A model generated the notes under the pieces. The model had not been told where the DNA came from, searched no databases, and saw nothing but the letters and a program-made list of their open reading frames with translations. Source: Chelonoidis abingdonii (taxonomy: Eukaryota; Chordata; Testudines; Testudinidae). Taken from it: a stretch of DNA of 64,000 bases. Every line of letters starts with the position of its first letter. The stretch's first letter is position 1. This document shows, one piece after another, positions 54,001 to 57,865 of this stretch. The DNA lies in NCBI RefSeq assembly GCF_003597395.2, contig NC_133773.1, forward strand, positions 144,667,943 to 144,731,942. The letters run 5' to 3'. Position numbers and translations under genes: made by a program.

Positions 54001-56154
54001 GGGGTTTGGAATGGAGACCGCAGCAGCCGGGGCCCCCAGGGATAGACCCCCCCTCACAGAAACACTCTCCCCTACTCTATGAGAAAGAGCAGACCCAGTG
54101 ACTCTGACCCATCCTGGCGTAGGTGAAAAGTGCTGCAATTCATAGGCCACTACTGCACACCCAGGCCGTATGTGAAGGAGCAGAGAATATGGGTCGCATT
54201 TACAGGATGGGAGACTGTATCCTGGACTGCAGTGATTCTGAAAAGGACTTAGGGGCTGCGGCAGATGACCAGTGGAACATGGACTCCCAGTGCCATGGAG
54301 TAGCTAAGAGGGAGGACATGACCGCTGGATGCATGAGCAGAGGAATATCAAGTAGGAGTCGGGAGGTGGCATTGCCTTGGTATATGGCATTAGTGGGACC
54401 GTTACTGGGACACTGTGTCCCATTCTGGTTATCTACACTTCAAAAAGGTTACTGAAAAATTGGAAAGCAGCTTTCAGAATATTACTGGGCAGCCCAGATA
54501 TGCTGGATTCCCAGTGCTCTCCTGTTCAGACTATAGGGTAAAAAACCCAGGGTGTTCAGGGCTGCCATGTGGCTCCATACCACAGCCAGGCCAAACTTCA
54601 GAGCAAGAGCAGAGACAGAGCTCTGATCCACCAAGCCCCCCACTACCTGGGCAAAATGGTAATCTCCATTAGTTACTAGCAGTATAGGGCCCATGACACA
54701 CAGTGAAAGCAGTTCAGCTTCCATCCTGCAGAGGGCAGTGGTATGCACACACCAGCAAGGTCATTACAGTTGTATAACATAGAATCATAGGACTGGAAGG
54801 GACCTTGAGAGGTCATCTAGTCCAGTCACCTACACTCATAGCTGGGCTAAGTATTATCTAGACCATCCCTGACAGAATCATAGATTATTAGGGTTGGAAG
54901 GGACCTCAGGAGATCATCTAATCCAACCCCCTGCTCAAAGCAGGACTAATCCCCAAATGGCCCCTCTAAGGGGGGAGCTCACAACCCTGGGTTTAGCAGG
55001 CCAATGCTCAAACCACTGAGCTATCCCTCCCCTCAACCTGCTCTTAAACATCTCTAGTGATGGAGATTCCACAGCTTCCCTAGGTAATTTATTCCAGTGC
55101 TTAACCATCCTGACAGTTAGGAAGTTTTTCCTAATGTCCAACCTAAAGCTCCCTTGCTGCAGTTTAAGCCCATTGCTTCTTGTCCTATCCTCAGAGGTTA
55201 AGAAGAACAATTTATCACCCTCCTCCTTGTAAGAACCTTTTATGTACTTGAAAACTGTTACCATGTCCCCTCTCAGTCTTCTCCAGAATAAATAAACCCA
55301 ATTTTTAAAATCTTCCCTCCTAGGTCCTGTTTTCTAGACCTTTCATCATTTTTGTTGTTCTTTTCAGGGAAAGATGTGGAGAAAGTCCAGAGATGTGGCG
55401 CCCAGAACTGGACACAACACTCCAGTTGAGACTTAAGCATGGCAGAGCAGAGCGGAAGAATTACTTCTCATGCCTTGCTTACAACACTCCTGCTCACACA
55501 GCCCAGAATGATGTTTGCTTTTTTTTGCAACCGTGTTACACTGTTGACTCATATTTAGCTTGCGATTCACTATGACCCCCCGATCCCTTTCTGCAGTGCT
55601 CCTTCCTAGGCAGTCATTGCCCAGTTTGTATGTGTGCAACTGATTGTTCCTTCCTAAGTAGAGGACTTTGCATTTGTCCTTATTATCTGGTTCTACAGAT
55701 GTAGTTACTTTAGCAATGCAGGCAGACCTAGATGGACGGGTCAGACTTCTCCAGCCTCACCCCTTTGCCTGACATCAATGAGACTGCAGTGGGGTTAAGA
55801 TCCCCATACAACCAGCAGCTCCCACACTGGACCAGACCATTAGCCAGCCCAATCTGCCAGGGGCCAATGCCAGATGTCTCGTAGGAAGAGAGACATTTCC
55901 AGTAGACCACTCATTGTGCTGCACACAGCGGAGACCTTTCTCCTTGACTCAGCTGATGATCAGCTGATGCCCCAGAGCATGAGATCACCCTTGTAACTTG
56001 GAAGTGCAACTGCACATGTGTATTCTCATTAACAAATACTCTCATCCTTTTCTAAGAACCTGCTCAGCGGTTTGCAGCTCATGTTCTCACATGCACTCAG
56101 AAGCAGGGGGCCCTTACCTGGCAGTTGGCTGATGCTGTCGTCAGCACAATCCAT
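11768..56154 (-). CDS. Shootin-family gene (SHTN1 paralogue), full 15-exon span
   Basis: Fifteen exons with GT-AG introns and compatible phases join to 1605 nt, or 534 residues. In order: an acidic Asp/Ser/Glu N-terminus (about 1-29), a long coiled-coil series (about 30-330), a proline run (about residues 347-356), a basic stretch with [17 protein letters not shown] (about 396-412), then MELQGIL and [11 protein letters not shown] near the C-terminus. Every block aligns in order with human SHTN1 (for example ENKTLKRIS, LELEKDLRKKAESFA, VKELEEQLE, AVEEMMDRIKKGVHLRP, DELKGIL). Shootin-1 is a cytosolic clutch protein that couples actin retrograde flow to L1-CAM through cortactin in growing axons. 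The same role here is inference. Identity to SHTN1 is moderate and the locus differs, so this is probably a paralogue and not SHTN1 itself. An N-terminal segment of SHTN1 (about 17-20 residues before the QERDEA motif) has no counterpart that I could find. No promoter or CpG island was recognised. Confidence 0.93.
12650..13280. mobile_element. MITE-like copy with TCTACACTAC terminus (intron 14)
   Basis: Starts GCATATCTACACTACAATCG and ends CTGTAGTGTAGCCC, the same terminal pattern as at 3118-3503. The interior differs. Confidence 0.5.
14174..14233 (-). CDS. Shootin-like exon 14
   Basis: A 60-bp exon (phase 0 at both ends) encodes [24 protein letters not shown]1 has CESAVDELKGIL at this place. 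CTCTCAG acceptor and GTAAGC donor. Confidence 0.9.
14790..14902 (-). CDS. Shootin-like exon 13
   Basis: A 113-bp exon encodes [20 protein letters not shown] and [10 protein letters not shown]. This is the most conserved C-terminal block of shootins; SHTN1 reads AVEEMMDRIKKGVHLRPVNQ. CTGCAG acceptor, GTAAAC donor, entry phase 1, exit phase 0. Confidence 0.96.
14925..15080. repeat. Interspersed repeat (family also at 27225 and 60010)
   Basis: The shared phrases are TACAGTACC, AGGTGCTGTACAAACACA, GGTGCCTGCCCCAAAGAG and ACAGACAAGG. Three copies occur in this window; the family name is not known to me. Confidence 0.6.
15780..15958 (-). repeat. MIR SINE fragment
   Basis: ACACACAGCAAGCCAATGGC follows a degenerate MIR core. 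A hAT MITE interrupts its end. Confidence 0.6.
15967..16238. mobile_element. hAT MITE, 272 bp, perfect 8-bp TSD
   Basis: Starts CAGGGGCGGCTCCAGGCACC and ends CCTAGAGCCACCCCG. TGTATAGC flanks both sides (15959-15966 and 16239-16246). The interior is a large GC-rich imperfect palindrome. The same family is at 45212-45472. Confidence 0.92.
16335..16442 (+). mobile_element. CR1-type 3' tail
   Basis: TGGTCCTGCTTTGAGCAGGG, TTGGACTAGATGAGC and CCTTCCAACCCTGATATTCT are the standard CR1 tail, also shared by CR1-mobilised SINEs. Confidence 0.9.
16465..16680 (-). repeat. MIR SINE fragment
   Basis: GGGAAACTGAGGCACAAAGA, a TCACACAGGGCATC-type motif and ACCATAACCACTAGACCACC mark a long minus-strand MIR. 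Confidence 0.75.
17018..17067 (-). CDS. Shootin-like exon 12
   Basis: A 50-bp exon encodes [17 protein letters not shown], basic, matching the SHTN1 stretch NPIRSLMSMIRKRSHPS that follows the proline run. A pyrimidine-rich tract and TTTCCAG acceptor precede it and a GTAAGC donor follows. Entry phase 2, exit phase 1; both junctions fit their neighbours. Confidence 0.85.
17560..18300. repeat. C-rich low-complexity intron DNA
   Basis: Degenerate repeats of CCAGAGCCC and CCCCCACACC type in intron 11. A direct duplication of AAGCCCCCTGAGCAACACAG lies just before it at about 17211-17272. Confidence 0.5.
18695..19305. mobile_element. Possible hAT MITE remnant
   Basis: AGTTTCTCACCCCATGGCT at one end and GGCTGAGAACCGCCGG at the other resemble hAT CAG-GTTCTCA termini. 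No target duplication was confirmed. Confidence 0.3.
19473..19605 (-). CDS. Shootin-like exon 11, polyproline segment
   Basis: A 133-bp exon encodes [20 protein letters not shown], then ten prolines followed by LPLP. SHTN1 has a proline run at the same point, after VDELQKRVNQSENS. Such runs can bind profilin, EVH1 or SH3 domains. The donor is a perfect GTAAGT, read by splitting the final codon (exit phase 2). Confidence 0.92.
20352..20499 (-). CDS. Shootin-like exon 10
   Basis: A 148-bp exon encodes [20 protein letters not shown] and further coiled coil to NMVLEGK. SHTN1 opens the same exon with VKELEEQLENE. CCTCAG acceptor, GTACAT donor, entry phase 0, exit phase 1. Confidence 0.95.
21735..21881 (-). 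CDS. Shootin-like exon 9
   Basis: A 147-bp exon (49 codons, phase 0 at both ends) encodes [20 protein letters not shown] and [24 protein letters not shown]1 has EQNKLKRQSHLLLQSSIPDQ and QLLKALDENAKLTQQLEEER. CACAG acceptor, GTTAGA donor. Confidence 0.96.
22080..22200 (+). repeat. MIR SINE fragment
   Basis: GGCTCTGCCACTGACCAGCC and GGTGACCCTGGGCAAGTCTC are MIR core phrases. Confidence 0.8.
22330..22640. repeat. 54-bp minisatellite, about five units (intron 8)
   Basis: Units of the type GCCGGGCCAGCTTGGCTCCA, then GAGAGCCGGGGCCTGTCTCC and GTCAGCC recur with period near 54 bp; the outer units are more diverged. Confidence 0.8.
22875..22969 (-). CDS. Shootin-like exon 8
   Basis: A 95-bp exon encodes [20 protein letters not shown] and [12 protein letters not shown]. 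It matches VSMLAVEEYEEMQVNLELEK and DLRKKAESFAQE of SHTN1 almost position by position. GGGCAG acceptor, GTACAG donor, entry phase 1, exit phase 0. Confidence 0.96.
23964..24180. repeat. 52-bp tandem repeat, about four units
   Basis: GCAGAAGATGGTGCAGTATG and AGTGCTAGCCATCATCATCT recur with ~52-bp period inside the transposon copy. Confidence 0.85.
24741..24858. mobile_element. Minimal PLE insertion made of two inverted tails
   Basis: 40-bp perfect arms meet at 24779/24780. The arms are the PLE tail containing CACCTTATAGACTAACAGAC. The right arm extends into CAGATCCAGACTAACATGGC. Flanks 24729-24740 and 24859-24870 match at 11 of 12 bases as target duplication. Confidence 0.85.
25195..25385. 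repeat. MITE half-copy followed by MIR fragment
   Basis: 25195-25300 resembles the right arm of the palindromic MITE at 42870-43180 (GAGCTGGAGATTACACCTCC). 25290-25380 has MIR-like CTGTGCCTGAACAATGGGTA. Confidence 0.45.
26154..26235 (-). CDS. Shootin-like exon 7
   Basis: An 82-bp exon encodes [20 protein letters not shown] and onward to QYKR, a coiled coil that matches the SHTN1 VKQEKTVLNSEVLEQRKVLE region. CTGCAG acceptor, GTGAGT donor, entry phase 0, exit phase 1. Confidence 0.93.
27225..27345. repeat. Interspersed repeat (family of 14925-15080)
   Basis: GACAGCCCCTGCCCTTGCGA and CAGGCAGCGACAGACAGGGG match the other copies. Confidence 0.55.
27480..27577 (-). CDS. Shootin-like exon 6
   Basis: A 98-bp coiled-coil exon reads [20 protein letters not shown] and matches SVQEEKKILAIELENLKSKL of SHTN1. 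CTCCAG acceptor, GTATGG donor, entry phase 1, exit phase 0. Confidence 0.94.
27785..27905 (-). repeat. MIR SINE fragment
   Basis: AATGGGAAACTGAGGCACAG and GTGACTTGCCTGAGCTCACT are minus-strand MIR. Confidence 0.75.
28594..29170 (-). mobile_element. CR1-like LINE fragment plus shared 5' block
   Basis: GTGGGTCAAACCAAAGGCCA and CTGGCCAATGCCAGGTGCCC mark a CR1-like element. 28594-28750 is also found at 34474-34625 beside the same element. Confidence 0.7.
29540..30620. other. Intron 5 DNA without recognised feature
   Basis: Possibly LTR-derived in part (about 29920-30300), but I cannot assign it. Confidence 0.3.
30621..32361. mobile_element. hAT element split by an LTR
   Basis: Starts CAGTGGTTTTCAACC and ends GGTTGAGAGCCACAG. 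Outer parts match the inverted sequence of 5727-6143. The LTR at 30872-32194 interrupts it. Confidence 0.8.
30872..32194 (+). mobile_element. Solo LTR, 1323 bp, 5-bp TSD
   Basis: Starts TGTGACG and ends CGTCACA, with TGAGG on both sides (30867-30871 and 32195-32199). AATAAA lies at 31545-31550. It resembles an endogenous retroviral LTR; no coding remnant was seen. Confidence 0.82.
32739..32895 (-). CDS. Shootin-like exon 5
   Basis: A 157-bp exon encodes [20 protein letters not shown], then an acidic EEDSSSDPS tract. SHTN1 has NKENKTLKRIS followed by an acidic tract at the same place. Entry phase 0, exit phase 1, GTGAGT donor. The acceptor GGTGGGTAG is pyrimidine-poor but gives the only frame that fits. 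Confidence 0.93.
33030..33430 (-). mobile_element. CR1-like LINE fragment (intron 4)
   Basis: GACAGTGGTCAGTGCCAG and GGCAATGAGTTCCACAAGCC are phrases of the CR1-like element also at 34395. Confidence 0.7.
33440..33960. mobile_element. Palindromic MITE with four ACTACAnnTCCCAnnATGC-type motifs
   Basis: Long arms (about 33601-33712 against 33738-33850, with weaker outer arms) face each other. Motifs lie at 33617-33640 (minus), 33688-33710 (plus), 33741-33765 (minus) and 33816-33838 (plus). They resemble the ZNF143/THAP11 site. Confidence 0.75.
34129..34223 (-). CDS. Shootin-like exon 4
   Basis: A 95-bp exon (entry phase 1, exit phase 0) encodes [20 protein letters not shown], a coiled-coil segment. 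It matches the SHTN1 stretch MQNHLEIEKTCRESAEALA. TTTGCAG acceptor and GTAAGG donor. Confidence 0.95.
34395..35060 (-). mobile_element. CR1-like LINE fragments, two in a row
   Basis: GGTCAGACCAAAGGTCCATC occurs at about 34420 and again at about 34640. Between them lies the block shared with 28594-28750. The 3'-ward part runs through TTCTTTTTTGAAACCTGTTA and GTTCCACAGGCTGACTGTGC. Confidence 0.8.
35061..36470. other. Intron 3 DNA without recognised feature
   Basis: Two related blocks (about 35400-35560 and 35670-35800) share CACTGCTCAC/CACCACTCAC, GGGATTAGCT and CTCTTCATG phrases, so this may be a diverged tandem copy. Confidence 0.3.
36471..37660 (+). pseudogene. Decayed transposase-like sequence, probably hAT
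   Basis: Frames such as 36648-37040 (with [20 protein letters not shown]) and 37458-37649 ([17 protein letters not shown]) recall hAT transposases of the zinc-finger MYM-like type, broken by stops. Assignment is from memory of the pattern and is weak. Confidence 0.35.
37700..37850 (-). mobile_element. Interspersed repeat with hammerhead-like core
   Basis: GACAAGGTGGGGCAGGGAAT and ATCTTTTATTGCACCAACTT belong to a repeat common in sauropsids. On the minus strand it reads CTGAAGA (37800-37794), a short stem, then GAAA (37776-37773). Confidence 0.5.
38386..38495 (+). mobile_element. CR1-like 3' fragment
   Basis: GACTGGGCTAGATGGATCAC and CATTCTTATGGTTC mark the 3' end. Confidence 0.8.
38500..39780. 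other. Intron 3 DNA without recognised feature
   Basis: No exon of the shootin-like gene or clear repeat was found. Confidence 0.35.
39781..42545 (+). mobile_element. CR1 LINE, decayed, split by a solo LTR
   Basis: Reverse-transcriptase phrases of CR1 are readable after joining frames: [23 protein letters not shown] around 41130-41190, [10 protein letters not shown] near 41210, and the GVPQGSVLGP block near 41590. The 3' end carries the open piece 42258-42461 and CTTGAGGTCCCTTCCAGTCC. Many stops and frameshifts make it inactive. Confidence 0.92.
40174..41057 (+). mobile_element. Solo LTR, 884 bp, 5-bp TSD
   Basis: Starts TGTCATA and ends TATGACA, flanked by GCATC on both sides (40169-40173 and 41058-41062). 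The host CR1 reads straight across after removal. Confidence 0.92.
42870..43180. mobile_element. Palindromic MITE
   Basis: Inverted arms centre between GCTAAAAATAGC (about 42943) and GCTATTTTTAGC (about 43070). Outer parts read TATGTCTACACACTG and GGTGTAGATGTATCC. Confidence 0.6.
43605..43725 (-). repeat. MIR SINE fragment
   Basis: ATATGACTTGTCTAAAGGCC, GGTCAGTGGCAGAGCTAGGG and CCACGTCTCCTGGCTCCCAG are minus-strand MIR. Confidence 0.75.
43899..43959 (-). CDS. Shootin-like exon 3
   Basis: The exon reads [20 protein letters not shown], beginning the coiled coil. It matches IRQERDEAVKKLEEFQ of SHTN1. CTGCAG acceptor, GTGAGT donor, entry phase 0, exit phase 1. Confidence 0.92.
45212..45472. mobile_element. 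hAT MITE, 261 bp, 8-bp TSD
   Basis: Starts TGGGGCGGCTCTAGG and ends CTGGAGCCGCCCCTG. TATTCCAC flanks both sides (45204-45211 and 45473-45480). Same family as 15967-16238. Confidence 0.9.
46495..46708 (-). mobile_element. LTR fragment
   Basis: On the minus strand it starts TGTGACAGACCCAAATCAGT and runs through a U3-like region to a TTTAAAAA box, then stops abruptly. Confidence 0.6.
47963..48012 (-). CDS. Shootin-like exon 2
   Basis: A 50-bp exon encodes an acidic Ser/Asp/Glu tract ([17 protein letters not shown]). The acceptor is CTGCAG at 48013-48018 and the donor GTACAG ends at 47962. Entry is phase 1 and exit phase 0. The tract fits the acidic N-terminus of shootins and carries several casein-kinase-2-type Ser-acidic sites. 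Confidence 0.8.
49206..49244 (-). ncRNA. Hammerhead-ribozyme-like core in PLE
   Basis: On the minus strand: CCGATGA (49244-49238), a hairpin closing on CACCCAC, GAAA, and a 3-bp stem AGC/GCT with TCAT loop, then C. Consensus is CTGANGA; here the second base is changed, so this copy is probably inactive. Confidence 0.5.
49627..50256 (+). mobile_element. Solo LTR, 630 bp, 4-bp TSD
   Basis: Starts TGTGATACAGC and ends TTTGCCACA, flanked by ATAG (49623-49626 and 50257-50260). Three 19-bp repeats (49731-49787, ATTAGAGCACCTGACT core) precede a TATAAA box at 49799-49804. Confidence 0.85.
50404..50585 (+). mobile_element. tRNA-derived SINE
   Basis: A-box TAGCTCAGTGG at 50414-50424 and B-box-like GAGCTCAATCC at 50456-50466. 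It continues into a body with AAATCAGTACTTAGTCCTGC. It is nested in the PLE. Confidence 0.85.
51784..53862 (-). CDS. Open frame of 692 codons, Glu-rich 20-residue repeats, function unknown
   Basis: A single uninterrupted frame lies in intron 1 of the shootin-like gene, on the same strand. Residues 1 to about 140 are non-repetitive and unrecognised; a second Met follows 15 residues after the first. The rest is about 26 copies of a unit of the form [20 protein letters not shown], with K replaced by E in five units, ending in a short divergent tail. The unit is strongly acidic and probably helical or disordered. A 60-bp period with no stop keeps this frame open automatically, and the opposite strand is open too, so openness alone is not proof of coding. 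In favour: a unique N-terminus in frame, and differences limited to a silent Pro codon change and K/E. It could be a lineage-specific gene, a retroelement fragment or plain satellite. Confidence 0.35.
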   Translation of the reverse strand: MEPSFLGSQLLSLASMAPRAFASLHACLSPAVNPRNEERWCGELARLPSRPGGKEPLSQPEGAGPDQAYSTCRKGRGGIGRIEGRALSPVRAAPGREADADHWLLPSDPTAEPGEALDQEKPDLEEGLGLPGLPATKYLEEPEAEAELELLAAEYPEELEEPEVEGELELLAAKYPEELEEPEVEGELELLAAKYPEELEEPEVEGELELLAAEYPEELEEPEVEGELELLAAKYPEELEEPEVEGELELLAAKYPEELEEPEVEGELELLAAKYPEELEEPEVEGELELLAAKYPEELEEPEVEGELELLAAEYPEELEEPEVEGELELLAAKYPEELEEPEVEGELELLAAKYPEELEEPEVEGELELLAAKYPEELEEPEVEGELELLAAKYPEELEEPEVEGELELLAAEYPEELEEPEVEGELELLAAKYPEELEEPEVEGELELLAAKYPEELEEPEVEGELELLAAKYPEELEEPEVEGELELLAAKYPEELEEPEVEGELELLAAKYPEELEEPEVEGELELLAAKYPEELEEPEVEGELELLAAKYPEELEEPEVEGELELLAAKYPEELEEPEVEGELELLAAKYPEELEEPEVEGELELLAAKYPEELEEPEVEGELELLAAEYPEELEEPEVEGELELPAADYPEELEEPEVEVEGELEQPAAEYLEELEGPEELGQGSG
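51838..53453. repeat. 60-bp minisatellite, about 26-27 units
   Basis: The core runs in perfect 60-bp register from 51901 to 53400, with divergent units at each end (a 6-bp longer unit near 51841-51900 and a variant at 53401-53453). Almost the only variation is C/T at two CpG sites per unit junction (TCCGGG or TCTGGG; CTCGGC or CTTGGC). Confidence 0.98.
54778..55700 (-). mobile_element. CR1 LINE 3' half, split by a SINE
   Basis: The minus strand reads the CR1 C-terminal segment ([20 protein letters not shown]) and earlier 3' region. Plus-strand landmarks are ATAGAATCATAGGACTGGAA and GGAGATTCCACAGCTTCCCT. Confidence 0.92.
54871..55033 (-). mobile_element. tRNA-derived SINE with CR1-like tail
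   Basis: The minus strand starts GAGGGGAGGGATAGCTCAGTG-type head (A-box TAGCTCAGTGG) and ends in the CR1 tail (GGTTGGAAGGGACCTCAGGA on the plus strand). It sits inside the CR1. Confidence 0.85.
56118..56154 (-). CDS. Shootin-like exon 1 (start codon)
   Basis: The ATG lies at 56154-56152 and opens [12 protein letters not shown], then exits in phase 1 into a consensus GTAAGG donor at 56117. The leftover G joins CT of exon 2 to give Ala, and the frame then runs on without a stop. This junction is why I chose this start. The short acidic N-terminus resembles the start of SHTN1 (MNSSDEEK). The 5' untranslated part above 56154 cannot be delimited. Confidence 0.75.
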
Positions 56155-56960
56155 TCTGATCCGAGCTGACAGAGCCGTGTCTCCACGCTGGTGCTGCCTG
56201 TTGCCTCTGATGTGAGTCAATTGGTCTCCTTCCCCATCTGCCCAGGTTGCTGGGCGTATTCCATTCCTCAGCCACATGAGGAACCGAAACCTTCTGGTCT
56301 TCCTGTGAACTGGCAGCTGCAGTGGTGCATGCAGCCTGTAGCAATTATATCAACGCAGGGACTCAGCTGCTGTGACAGGACAGGGCTGTTTCACCAGCAA
56401 CTTGCAGGAATGATGAGGGTCTAAAGGGGCCCTGAACCTTGTGATCTCAAGGGGAAAGGGGGCACAAAATACTGTGGAAGAGATTCTGTTTTACACTAAG
56501 GCCTTGTCTGAAGGGGGAAGCTATTCCAGTGGAAGGCGGGGAGTGAATGTAAACGGCTCGCTAGTCCAAAGTGAGAGCAGGAGCTGTGCCAGCATCGCTA
56601 GTGTGGAATAATTTACCCTGCAGTAGCTACTCTGGTCAATGGCACAGACAAGCTCCTAGACTGTTTACACTGTTAGCCTTGAAGTGGCTTTAAAATGAAC
56701 ACACCTGCTCTACGGCCCCTTTAATCTGCCAGAGCCTTGGGATGGGGCCTTTGTGTAAATGAGACCTGGACCCCACCAATCTGATCGGATCCTGTTTTAC
56801 ACCAATACCAAATGGGGACAACAAATCATAAATGATCGCAAGAATGAATCAGGTCTCATCCAAGTGAATCTCTTAGCCAGCCCCTCGCGCAGCCAGTGCC
56901 ATGTCATTGCCTACGATACTTCCTCCGAAGTTTTGCCCAGTCTACACGCACCTTCCTTAC
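56155..56960. other. Region upstream of the shootin-like start codon
   Basis: It should hold the 5' UTR or first intron. No CpG island or TATA box stands out. A MITE-like stretch (about 56500-56680) starts with GCCTTGTCTGAAGGGG. Confidence 0.35.
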
Positions 56961-57260
56961 TCCCATCTCAGTGCTCCTCATGAACCTGCTCGGTGCCAGC
57001 CCAGGTCACCTGTTCCCCTCCAGGGGCTTTCAACATTTCAGATACCTGTAAACAGCAGTTACGTCCCCTCCCTGAGCCACGCTGAGCAGATCTAGGTCTT
57101 GCCTTGTGAGCTGATCCCTGGCCATTTTTGTGGCCCTTCTCTGAATGCCTTCTGGGGAGGAGGTGCCCAGAAGAATATTCCAGGCAGCAGAGCTGTATTC
57201 CCTCCCTTGGCCATGATGGGATGCCCTGTGGAGGCAGCCCATCATTGCACGGACCTTTTT
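56960..57260 (-). mobile_element. Old CR1-like fragment
   Basis: TTTCAACATTTCAGATACCT, CTTGTGAGCTGATCCCTGGC and TTGTGGCCCTTCTCTGAATG are CR1-like on the minus strand. Confidence 0.6.
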
Positions 57261-57865
57261 TCCTGCCGTCTCACTGTGCAATCTCGCCAGGAAGCTCAGC
57301 ACGGAGCTTTGAACCAGCTGTCCATTACGCTGCCAGCGCTGTCATCACCTCTTCCCTCCCCTGTACTTCTAACTTCTTCTAAAATACCTGTTTCCTCTTG
57401 ATGTGTCTCTTTGGGCATCTCCCACAAGAGGATAGCTTTGGAGGATAGTCTGTGTTTTTTCAAGCAAGGAGTTTCAGAGATACAGAGGGTTGGAGGGGGA
57501 ACACACAATGAAGCTGAAAATGGATAGAAGTTTTTCACACAGTGAGTAATTAGCCTGTGGAACCCCCTGCCACATGATGATGTTGTGGCCAAGGAATTAA
57601 CAAAGTTCAAAGGAAGACTAGACATTTCTATGGATAACAAGACCATCCAGAGGTAGAATAGTTAATGCTGACTAAAATAATGGTAGAGATATGAAACCTC
57701 CTGCTTCAGAGCTTAAGTCAATATCTGATTATTACAGAACAGGATGAGCCCTCCGTGGGGTCAGATTATCCCACATCCACTGCTGCATGGTTCTTATACC
57801 TTTCTCCACAGCGTATGGGGCTGAGCCAGTCTGGCAATCCCTAGGAGAGTTTAGAAGCCATTAGG

